Origin: Alcanivorax sp.
Lineage (GTDB): Bacteria > Pseudomonadota > Gammaproteobacteria > Pseudomonadales > Alcanivoracaceae
DNA: 35,694 nt
Direction: 5' to 3'
Assembly (NCBI RefSeq): GCF_014762765.1
Contig: NZ_JABURH010000173.1
Coordinates: 1 to 35,694 of the forward strand
In this document: in pieces, positions 9,133 to 17,127 of the stretch
Layout of the letters: every line of letters begins with the position of its first letter
Numbering within the stretch: position 1 is the stretch's first letter
The notes under the pieces: generated by a model
What the model saw: the letters and a program-made list of their open reading frames with translations, nothing else
What the model was told of the DNA's origin: nothing
Databases searched by the model: none
Translations under genes and position numbers: made by a program

Positions 9133-10005
9133 ATGCGTTTCCCCTTTCTTGCCGCTCTGCTGGCAGCAGTGCTGCTGTCTGCCTGTAATGAACCCCATAC
9201 CGGGACCTTCGTTTTCACCGCCATCCCCGATCAGGATGAATCCCAGCTGGAAAAACGCTTCGGCGTGGTTGCCCTCTATCTGGAAGAGCAACTGGGCGTG
9301 CCAGTGAAATATGTGCCGGTGAAATCCTACGCTGCCGCCGTCACCGCCTTCCGCAACAACGAAGTGCAAATGGCCTGGTTCGGCGGCCTGTCCGGTGTCC
9401 AGGCTCGCCGCTTGGTGCCCGGATCACAGGCCATCGCCCAGGGCCTGGAAGATCCTGACTTCAAGTCCTACTTCATCGCCAACACCAGCACCGGCCTGAG
9501 CCCGTCCGAAACGCTCACCGACGCCTTTGTCGAGCAGACGTCCTTTACCTTCGGCTCCAAGGGCAGCACCTCCGGGCGCCTGATGCCGGAGTTTTACCTG
9601 CGCGACACTTTCAACCAATCGCCGGACCAGCTATTCGAAAAAGTGGGTTTTTCCGGCGATCACAGCGCCACCATTGCCCTGGTACAAAGCGGCGCCTACG
9701 CCACCGGCGCGGTGAACTACAAGGTCTGGGAACGAGAGCTGGAAGAAGGCAAGATCGACACCGACAAGGTGCAGGTAATCTGGACAACCCCCGGCTATCC
9801 GGACTATCACTGGACCGTACGTGGCGACCTGAATGACAAGTTCGGCGACGGCTTCACCCAGCGCGTCACCGAGGCCCTGCTGGCCATTGATGATCCGGTT
9901 CTGCTGAACGCTTTCCCCCGGGAAAGATTCATCCCCGCCAGCAATGACGACTTCGCGCCTATCGAGGAAACCGCCGAAGCCATCGGCCTGCTCGACGCGC
10001 AGTAG
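9133..10005 (+). CDS. ABC transporter substrate-binding lipoprotein, PhnD-like, putative selenium-oxyanion binding
   Basis: Lipobox LLSAC; PhnD-type fold (VPVKSYAAAVTAFRNNEVQMAWFGGLSGVQAR); located between mnmH and selD. Confidence 0.8.
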   Translation: MRFPFLAALLAAVLLSACNEPHTGTFVFTAIPDQDESQLEKRFGVVALYLEEQLGVPVKYVPVKSYAAAVTAFRNNEVQMAWFGGLSGVQARRLVPGSQAIAQGLEDPDFKSYFIANTSTGLSPSETLTDAFVEQTSFTFGSKGSTSGRLMPEFYLRDTFNQSPDQLFEKVGFSGDHSATIALVQSGAYATGAVNYKVWERELEEGKIDTDKVQVIWTTPGYPDYHWTVRGDLNDKFGDGFTQRVTEALLAIDDPVLLNAFPRERFIPASNDDFAPIEETAEAIGLLDAQ

Positions 10006-10017
10006 CTGGATCGGATT

Positions 10018-10668
10018 TTGACATTCCATCTTGAGAATGCACGGCTTGGCCATCCGGGCCAGGTCGTGTTTGCGTCCCTGTCGTTGACCATTACCGACGG
10101 CGAGAAGGTAGCGCTGCTGGGTCCATCCGGTGCCGGCAAATCCACCCTGCTGGCCGCCCTGCGCCAGCAGCAGGAAGCCCGCTGTGCCTGGTGCCCCCAG
10201 GCCGGTGACCTGGTGCCCATGCTCAGCGTCTTCCACAACCTCTACATGGGCGCCCTGCCCCGCCACAGCACCCTCACCAACCTGCGCAACCTGATCTGGC
10301 CCAGCGCCAGGGAAAAATCCAGCGTGGGCGAACTGGCCCGGGAACTGGGTTTACAGGACAAGCTGTTCACCAGTATAGACCAGTTATCCGGCGGCCAAGC
10401 GCAACGGGTTGCCCTGGGCCGGGCGCTCTATACTCAGCGCAAGGTGCTGCTGGCCGACGAGCCTGTCTCCAGTCTGGACGAGCATCAGGGGCTAGCTCTG
10501 CTGCAACTGGCACTGGCCCGACACCACACTGCGGTGGTCGCCCTGCATGATCGTGAGCAGGCCCTGCAATGCTGCGACCGCATCATCGGTCTGGGTGAAG
10601 GCACCATTCTGCTCGACGCCCCCGCCAGCACCCTGAGCCCGGGTGATCTGGACGCGCTCTACCAATGA
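10018..10668 (+). CDS. ABC transporter ATP-binding protein (PhnC-like)
   Basis: Walker A GPSGAGKST, signature LSGGQAQR, Walker B VLLADEP; apparent TTG start. Confidence 0.88.
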   Translation: MTFHLENARLGHPGQVVFASLSLTITDGEKVALLGPSGAGKSTLLAALRQQQEARCAWCPQAGDLVPMLSVFHNLYMGALPRHSTLTNLRNLIWPSAREKSSVGELARELGLQDKLFTSIDQLSGGQAQRVALGRALYTQRKVLLADEPVSSLDEHQGLALLQLALARHHTAVVALHDREQALQCCDRIIGLGEGTILLDAPASTLSPGDLDALYQ

Positions 10669-12161
10669 GCTCCGGCGCCCGGCAGCCGCTCAACTCCACC
10701 GCCGCCCGCTGGCGCCGGGCCAGCTTCTGGCTCGCAGTGGCCGGGTTGGTCGCCCTGGCGATTGCTGACCTGGACATCACCCGTTCTTCCCCAGGCAGCG
10801 TTCTGCTGCGCATGGGCCAGGGCTTTCTGGCACCGGATTTTTTCTCCACCGATAACCTCTTGCGGGCATTGGCCAACACCCTGGCCTTCGCCTGGCAGGG
10901 CACTGCCCTGGCCGCCCTGTTTGGCTTCGTCATGGCCATGGCCTGGCATCATCGCTGGGTGCGAGGCGTTGCGGCCAGCATCCGTGCTGTCCACGAACTG
11001 TTCTGGGGCCTGCTGCTGTTGCAGGTAGCCGGACTGAGCACGGTCACCGGGGTGCTGGCCATCGCCATTCCCTACGCGGGCATCTTCGCCAAGGTCTTTG
11101 GTGAATTTCTGGAAGAAGCCGATCCTGGCCCAGCCAATGCACTGCCCGTCAACCGACAACGCCTGAGCGTATTCTTCTACGCCCGCCTGCCGCTGGTCTG
11201 GCAGGCCTTCAAGGCCTACGGCGGTTACCGGCTGGAATGCGCCATCCGCGCCTCCGCCATCCTCGGTTTTATCGGCCTGCCCACCCTGGGCTTCCATCTG
11301 GAAACCGCCTTTCGCGAAGGCAGCTACGACCAGGGCGCCGCCCTGTTATACCTGTTCTTTGCCATCATCTTTACCCTGCGCTGGTGGCTGCGCCCGGCCC
11401 TGATCCCCGTGTACCTGTTGGCCGCCATCGCCTGGGCACCGCCGCTGTTCACCGGCCGGCTCGATACCCTGGTGCGCTTCGTCACCGTGGATCTGGTGCC
11501 AGTACCGCTCCGCCAAGGCGGCGGGCTCATGGAACTGTGGCACTGGTTCGCCATGCTCTGGCAGCAACAACTGTGGCCGGGGCTGTGGCAAACCCTGGTG
11601 CTGGGCCTTAGCGCCCTGCTGCTCACCGGCGTGCTGTCGCTGCTGCTTTTCCCGCTGATTTCGCCGTTATTCGGCAACCGGGCAAGTCGCACCGCCGGCC
11701 ATGGCCTGCTGGTGGTCATGCGCACCACCCCGGAATTCTTTCTCGCTTTCTTTTTCCTGATTCTGCTCGGCCCCTCCATGCTGCCCGGCATCCTGGCCCT
11801 GGCCCTGCATACCGGCGCCATCGTCGCCCACCTCACCGGACGGTTCAGCGAAAGCCTGAGGCTTCGTGTGGACGCTCCTACCGGTATCAACCGCTACGCC
11901 TGGGAAGTGTTGCCCCGGGTCACCCCAAACCTGCTGGCCTTTCTGCTTTATCGCTGGGAAGTGATCATGCGCGAAACAGCGGTGCTGGGGATCCTTGGCA
12001 TCCATACCCTGGGTTTCTATATTGATTCCAGCGTGGCGGAATTCCGCTTCGACCGGACCTTGCTGTTGATCCTGGCCACAGTCATGCTCAATCTGGCGGT
12101 GGATGCGCTGTCACGAGGATTGCGCAAGCGGCTGAGGCTGAAGCCGGGGTTGGGTCTTTGA
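10665..12161 (+). CDS. ABC transporter permease, tandem fusion of two PhnE-like permease modules
   Basis: 498 aa with two similar permease halves (ASILGFIGLPTLGFHLETAF and TAVLGILGIHTLGFYIDSSV); ATGA overlap with the ATPase gene. Confidence 0.83.
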   Translation: MSSGARQPLNSTAARWRRASFWLAVAGLVALAIADLDITRSSPGSVLLRMGQGFLAPDFFSTDNLLRALANTLAFAWQGTALAALFGFVMAMAWHHRWVRGVAASIRAVHELFWGLLLLQVAGLSTVTGVLAIAIPYAGIFAKVFGEFLEEADPGPANALPVNRQRLSVFFYARLPLVWQAFKAYGGYRLECAIRASAILGFIGLPTLGFHLETAFREGSYDQGAALLYLFFAIIFTLRWWLRPALIPVYLLAAIAWAPPLFTGRLDTLVRFVTVDLVPVPLRQGGGLMELWHWFAMLWQQQLWPGLWQTLVLGLSALLLTGVLSLLLFPLISPLFGNRASRTAGHGLLVVMRTTPEFFLAFFFLILLGPSMLPGILALALHTGAIVAHLTGRFSESLRLRVDAPTGINRYAWEVLPRVTPNLLAFLLYRWEVIMRETAVLGILGIHTLGFYIDSSVAEFRFDRTLLLILATVMLNLAVDALSRGLRKRLRLKPGLGL

Positions 12162-12198
12162 AACCAATGAAACGAACACGTTATTTTCAAGGCAGCCC

Positions 12199-12972
12199 AT
12201 GAAGCTCTATCAAGTCGATGCCTTCACCTCTTCCCTGTTTGCCGGCAATCCGGCGGCGGTAGTGCCACTGGAAAGCTGGCCGGAAGATGCGTTGCTGCAG
12301 AACATTGCCATGGAGAACAACCTGTCGGAGACGGCCTTTCTGGTGCCGGACGACACCGGCTATACGCTGCGCTGGTTTACCCCCAGTGTGGAAGTGGATC
12401 TGTGTGGCCATGCCACCCTGGCCGCAGCCTGGGTGGTGTTCAATGCGCTGGGATTTCCCGGTGAGCGGATTCGTTTCAATACCGCATCCGGCGCGCTTTA
12501 TGTGGACCGTAGCGGCCAGACACTAAGCCTGGATTTCCCTACCCGCCCGGCGCACCCGGTCAGCCACCGGGAACCCTTCGAGCAAGCGCTGGGTATTCCT
12601 CTCAAGGGCGTACTGCAGGCCCGTGACACGCTAGTGGTACTGGACAACGCTGAACAGGTACGCAACTTCCAGCCGGATTTCGCCGCCATCGCCAAGCTGG
12701 ATACCTTTGCGATCATGGTCACTGCCCCCGGTGACGACTGCGATTTTGTCAGCCGCTTTTTTGCCCCGGCCAAGGGCGTGCCGGAAGATCCGGTAACCGG
12801 CTCCGCCCACTGCACTCTGGTGCCCTACTGGGCCGAGCGGCTGAACAAGACGACCCTTCATGCCCGCCAGCTTTCTGCGCGGGGCGGCGAACTCCACTGC
12901 ACCCTCAAGGGTGACCGGGTCACCCTGAGTGGCCAGGCCCGCTGCTTCCTGAAAGGCGATATCCTGCTGTGA
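12199..12972 (+). CDS. PhzF family isomerase/epimerase-like protein
   Basis: MKLYQVDAFTSSLFAGNPAAVVPL...ENNLSETAFLV...FTPSVEVDLCGHATLAAAWVV...DPVTGSAHC. Confidence 0.92.
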   Translation: MKLYQVDAFTSSLFAGNPAAVVPLESWPEDALLQNIAMENNLSETAFLVPDDTGYTLRWFTPSVEVDLCGHATLAAAWVVFNALGFPGERIRFNTASGALYVDRSGQTLSLDFPTRPAHPVSHREPFEQALGIPLKGVLQARDTLVVLDNAEQVRNFQPDFAAIAKLDTFAIMVTAPGDDCDFVSRFFAPAKGVPEDPVTGSAHCTLVPYWAERLNKTTLHARQLSARGGELHCTLKGDRVTLSGQARCFLKGDILL

Positions 12973-15131
12973 TGACTCCGTCGGCCAATCACGATCTGGT
13001 ACTGGTGGGCGGCGGCCACAGCCATGCGCTGGCCCTGCGCATGCTGGCCATGAAACCGGTTCCCGGTGTGCGAATCACTTTGGTGTCTCCGGATGCCCTC
13101 AGTGCCTACTCCGGCATGTTGCCCGGTCTGATTGCCGGCCACTACAGCCTCACCGATACCCATGTGGACCTCTTCCGGCTGTGCATCGCCACCGGCACCC
13201 GCTTTATCCGCGCTGCGGTGACAACTATCTGCAGCGCCGAACGTCGCCTCACTCTGGACGATGGCAGTACCCTGGAATACGACTGGCTGAGCCTGGACGT
13301 GGGCGCCACCCCGGACCTGCAGCCGGTAGGCGGAGGCCACCCGGATATCGTGCCGGTGAAACCGGTGGCCAGCTTCCATGAGCGCTGGCAACAATGGCGC
13401 GATGGCGACAGCCCACTGGCGGTGGTCGGGGCCGGGGCCGGTGGTACCGAAATGGCGCTGGCCATCGCCGAGCATCAGCGGCAAACGGGTCGCAATGGGG
13501 CCTTGTCACTGATCAGTGGCAGCGTACTTTTACCGGGCTACCCGGAACCGGTACGCCGCCGGATGCAACGCTATCTGGATGACTACAACATCCAGCTGCG
13601 CGAACACACGCGAGTGGAAAAACGCGACGACGGGCTCTACGCCAACGACGCCCCACTGGATGCCAAGCGGGTGCTCTGGTGCACCGGGGTGCGAGGCACC
13701 CGGGTGATCGCCGACAGCGATCTGGACTGTGACGACAAAGGCTTTGTGCGCGTACAAGACACCCTGCAAAGCCGCAGCGACCCGCGCGTGTTTGCCGCCG
13801 GTGATTGTGCCGCCTTCCCCGAAAGCCTGCCCAAGGCCGGCGTCTATGCGGTGCGCCAGGCCAAAGTGCTGGCCCATAACCTGACTGCCGCCATCACTGG
13901 TCAGCCTCTGCAAGCCTATCGCCCGCAAAAACATTTTCTTTCCCTGCTCTCCGCCGGTGGCAAACAGGCGGTAGCCAGCCGTGGCGGCACCCTGTCCGCC
14001 GCCGGGCACTGGGTGTGGCGCTGGAAAAACCGCATCGACCAGGCCTTTATGGACAAGTTCGATAGTCAGCTACCCACCATGTCAGCGCCGCCGCCGGACC
14101 CGGATGTGCTCCATTGCGCCGGCTGCGGCGCCAAGGTGGGCAGCGATGCGCTGCACGATGCGTTGCGAGATTTGCAGCCACATATCAGTGAAGGTATTGA
14201 AGCCGGTATGGATGCCGCCGATGACGCAGCCATCATTCACTGGGCCGGCAACCAACGGCTGGTGCAAAGTCTGGATTTTTTCCCGGCCTTTATCGACGAA
14301 CCGTTTTTGTTCGGCCGGGTGGCGGCACTGCACAGCCTCAGTGATTTGTACGCCATGAACGCCACGCCCCACTCCGCTCTGGCCAATGTAACCCTGCCCT
14401 GGCATCACCCGAAACTTCAGGGTCGGGATCTGCATCGGCTGATGGCCGGCGCGGTGACAGAATTGAACGCTGCGGGCTGTACCCTGGTGGGTGGCCACAC
14501 CATCGAAGGCCCGCAGATGGCAGCCGGCTTTACCGTGAATGGCCAGGCAGACCCGCAACGACTCTGGCACAAGGGCGGCGCCCGGGCCGGCGACCGCCTG
14601 TTGCTCACCAAACCGCTGGGCACCGGCGTGCAGCTGGCCGCCATGATGCAGAAAGGCAAACTGCACGGCCCCTGGCTGGATGCCACCCTGAAGCATCTTC
14701 TGGTCAGCAACCGCATCGCCCAACACGCCATGCAGGATATACCGGTGCATGCCTGCACCGATGTCACCGGCTTCGGCCTGCTCGGCCATCTCCATGAAAT
14801 TTGTCAGCAAAGTGATGTGGCCATGGCCATAGATACCGACAGCATTCCCATGCTGCCCGGCACCCTCCCACTGATTGAAAAGGGGGTGAGCAGCACCCTC
14901 AACGAGGCCAACCGGAACGTGTTGATGCATTGCGATACGCAGCAGGTTGCAGAGCCGTTACTGACTCTCCTGTGCGACCCGCAAACCGCCGGCGGACTGC
15001 TATTCAGCATTCCCGAAGAGGCACTACCCCGGGTTCTTACGCAATTGCGTGAAGCCGGAGTGAACGCATCAGAAATTGGTAAAGTCCTTGTAAAAAATGG
15101 TGATTCTTCGAGAGATATTCTTCTGCATTAG
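12972..15131 (+). CDS. selD: bifunctional FAD/NAD(P)-dependent oxidoreductase - selenide, water dikinase fusion
   Basis: N-terminal VLVGGGHSHALALRML FAD motif and AAGDCAAF; C-terminal SelD domain starting LHCAGCGAKVGSDAL. GTG at 12969 is in frame, but ATG at 12972 overlaps the PhzF stop (TGATG). Confidence 0.93.
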   Translation: MTPSANHDLVLVGGGHSHALALRMLAMKPVPGVRITLVSPDALSAYSGMLPGLIAGHYSLTDTHVDLFRLCIATGTRFIRAAVTTICSAERRLTLDDGSTLEYDWLSLDVGATPDLQPVGGGHPDIVPVKPVASFHERWQQWRDGDSPLAVVGAGAGGTEMALAIAEHQRQTGRNGALSLISGSVLLPGYPEPVRRRMQRYLDDYNIQLREHTRVEKRDDGLYANDAPLDAKRVLWCTGVRGTRVIADSDLDCDDKGFVRVQDTLQSRSDPRVFAAGDCAAFPESLPKAGVYAVRQAKVLAHNLTAAITGQPLQAYRPQKHFLSLLSAGGKQAVASRGGTLSAAGHWVWRWKNRIDQAFMDKFDSQLPTMSAPPPDPDVLHCAGCGAKVGSDALHDALRDLQPHISEGIEAGMDAADDAAIIHWAGNQRLVQSLDFFPAFIDEPFLFGRVAALHSLSDLYAMNATPHSALANVTLPWHHPKLQGRDLHRLMAGAVTELNAAGCTLVGGHTIEGPQMAAGFTVNGQADPQRLWHKGGARAGDRLLLTKPLGTGVQLAAMMQKGKLHGPWLDATLKHLLVSNRIAQHAMQDIPVHACTDVTGFGLLGHLHEICQQSDVAMAIDTDSIPMLPGTLPLIEKGVSSTLNEANRNVLMHCDTQQVAEPLLTLLCDPQTAGGLLFSIPEEALPRVLTQLREAGVNASEIGKVLVKNGDSSRDILLH

Positions 15132-15178
15132 GGTCAAGATGTTAGTGTTGAATCAATCGAGCTGAATGGAGATATCCC

Positions 15179-15568
15179 ATGACCAAGCGTATTACCGGTA
15201 TTCTCAGTGCATCATTGCTGCTTTTCATGCAGTTGATGATTGTGCCAGCCGCCCAGGCCGCCATGATCGGTAACGACACGGTCATCCAACAACAGGACCG
15301 CGCGGCAATGAAAGCGCAGGTAATGGCGCTGATGGACCAAAAGGTCGCCGCCAAGGCATTGGGCGACTACGGCGTCAGCAAGGATCAGGTGAGCCAGCGT
15401 CTCGACCGCCTCACCGATCAGGAGCTGCAGCAGCTGGCCCAGAAAGCGGAAGAATTGCCCGCCGGCCAGGGTGTGGTTGGCGTGATCCTCGCCATCATCC
15501 TCATTCTGGTGTTGCTGGATCTGCTAGGTGCCACCGACGTCTTCCCGGTTATCGATCCCATTAACTGA
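15179..15568 (+). CDS. PA2779-like small secreted protein with C-terminal hydrophobic segment
   Basis: Signal peptide ending AAQA; C-terminus LPAGQGVVGVILAIILILVLLDLLGATDVFPVIDPIN; adjacent to a C39-like peptidase. Confidence 0.7.
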   Translation: MTKRITGILSASLLLFMQLMIVPAAQAAMIGNDTVIQQQDRAAMKAQVMALMDQKVAAKALGDYGVSKDQVSQRLDRLTDQELQQLAQKAEELPAGQGVVGVILAIILILVLLDLLGATDVFPVIDPIN

Positions 15569-15571
15569 TCC

Positions 15572-16579
15572 ATGCCAGCCCCCTACGGCGAGGAGCAAAT
15601 CGCTCCTCGTCTTTCACCCACAACGTTAACCCGCCCTTTCAACCTGGCATGCCTCGCTAGCTTGCTGGTTCTGCTTTCCTTGAGTGGATGCCAAAGTTTC
15701 CCGCCTCCTCAAAGTGCGCAGGTGGACCCCGAGCAGCAGCTGGTGGTGCCCTTTGTGCCCCAGGAAAAATACCAATGCGGCCCCGCCGCCCTGGCCATGA
15801 TGCTGCAATGGGCCGGCAAACCGGTGAGTGCAAACAGTCTGGTTGACGAGGTGTGGTTACCGGAACGGGAAGGCAGCCTGGGCATTGAATTACGTGCCGC
15901 TGCTCGCAGCCGTGGCCTGATGGCGTATCCGGTGGAAAGTAGCCAGGCGTTGTTCCAGGAACTGCAGGCAGGCCGACCTGTACTGGTATTACAGAACCTG
16001 GCCCTGCGTCGCTGGCCTCAATGGCATTTCGCCGTAGTGACCGGCTATCAGGATCAGGGCAATACCATGGTGCTGCACAGCGGCACCAACGCCGGCAAGA
16101 CTACCCACTGGAACCGCTTTATCCGCACCTGGGCCCGCGCCGATCAATGGGGCTTCACCCTGGTTGAACCCGGCCAACTACCCGCTAGTGCAGAACCGGG
16201 CACCCTGTTCCGGGCGATTTCCGCCCTGCCCAATGCCGAGGAATTCTGGCCGACGGCGGTAGCCGCCTTCCCGGACAGCGGCAAACTCTGGTTCGGCCAC
16301 GGCAACAGCCTGTGGAGCCAGGGCCAGCAGCAGGAAGCGCTGGATGCCTTCCGCAGCGCCACCGACAGGGCGCCGGACTTTGCCGCCGCCTGGAACAACC
16401 GCGCCTACGCCGAACAGGCCCTGGGGGATGTTATAAGCGCCCGGGACAGCATCTGCCGCGCCCGTGCGCTGGCTCCGCAGGATCAGGCCATCAGCGACAG
16501 CGTGGCAGAGCTTACCGGTCAGTCCTGTTCTTCTTCTGCAGACGCCTCGTCGACGGACGGTTGTTGCGCCGCTAACTGA
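15572..16579 (+). CDS. PA2778-like C39-type cysteine peptidase lipoprotein with TPR-like C-terminus
   Basis: Lipobox LSGC; VPFVPQEKYQCGPAALAMMLQWAG (catalytic Cys region) and HFAVVTGYQ (His region); C-terminal tetratricopeptide-like repeat. Confidence 0.78.
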   Translation: MPAPYGEEQIAPRLSPTTLTRPFNLACLASLLVLLSLSGCQSFPPPQSAQVDPEQQLVVPFVPQEKYQCGPAALAMMLQWAGKPVSANSLVDEVWLPEREGSLGIELRAAARSRGLMAYPVESSQALFQELQAGRPVLVLQNLALRRWPQWHFAVVTGYQDQGNTMVLHSGTNAGKTTHWNRFIRTWARADQWGFTLVEPGQLPASAEPGTLFRAISALPNAEEFWPTAVAAFPDSGKLWFGHGNSLWSQGQQQEALDAFRSATDRAPDFAAAWNNRAYAEQALGDVISARDSICRARALAPQDQAISDSVAELTGQSCSSSADASSTDGCCAAN

Positions 16580-17127
16580 TCCCGCTGTTCGCGCAGCTTT
16601 GCCAGCTTGGCTTCCCCTTCCGCCAGTTGCGCTTCGCTGATGCCCTCGGCACGGCCTTTGGCAATCAACGCTTCCAGTTCCGGGATACGCTGATCGGCCG
16701 CTTGGGCAAATGACGCATACACCTGCTGCTGCTGACGTTGCTCATACTGCTGATACAGGGCCGGGTCGGCCAGCTCAGCATCGCCGGGAGGCTCACGCAG
16801 ATCCGTACCCGGAGCCAACGGTGGTGTACGCGCATCCCCGTGACGCATACTCTCACGCAGTGCTGCAATCGCTTGCGGGGAAGGTGCGGGAATGGACGCA
16901 GAATCGTGCAGTCGGGAGTCAACCGGTTGCCGCTCTCTTTCCGCCACCGTGTCGATCATGGGTAGCGTCGCGGCGGCCTGTTTCTGCTGTTTCAACGCGG
17001 GAGTCTTTGCCGCCACCTCGTTGTTTTCGGCCAGCGCAGGCACATCTGTCTGTGCTGCAGTCGGCAACCAACGGACCATCACCAACACCATCGCAGTCAG
17101 CAGCAGAGCAGCCAACAGCGCCTTCAT
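16519..17127 (-). CDS. hypothetical membrane-anchored protein with coiled-coil C-terminus
   Basis: Start MKALLAALLLTAMVLVMVRWL at 17127 (ORF-track start 17304 rejected); ATGA overlap with upstream PpiC gene; helical C-terminus QLAEGEAKLAKLREQRDQL. Confidence 0.65.
   Translation of the reverse strand: MKALLAALLLTAMVLVMVRWLPTAAQTDVPALAENNEVAAKTPALKQQKQAAATLPMIDTVAERERQPVDSRLHDSASIPAPSPQAIAALRESMRHGDARTPPLAPGTDLREPPGDAELADPALYQQYEQRQQQQVYASFAQAADQRIPELEALIAKGRAEGISEAQLAEGEAKLAKLREQRDQLAAQQPSVDEASAEEEQD

Noticed and set aside
8652-9307. overlapping short + strand ORFs (70, 107, 60, 139 aa)
   Set aside because: Cover palindromic repeats and the start of the SBP gene in a wrong frame.
14082-14930. 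282-aa minus-strand ORF
   Set aside because: Antisense to the SelD domain with no recognisable family features.
12972-15131. possible selenoprotein (in-frame UGA) in SelD or elsewhere in the selenium locus
   Set aside because: SelD has a cysteine at the active site (CAGCGAK) and the frame is uninterrupted; no SECIS-like need and no selA/selB/selC seen.
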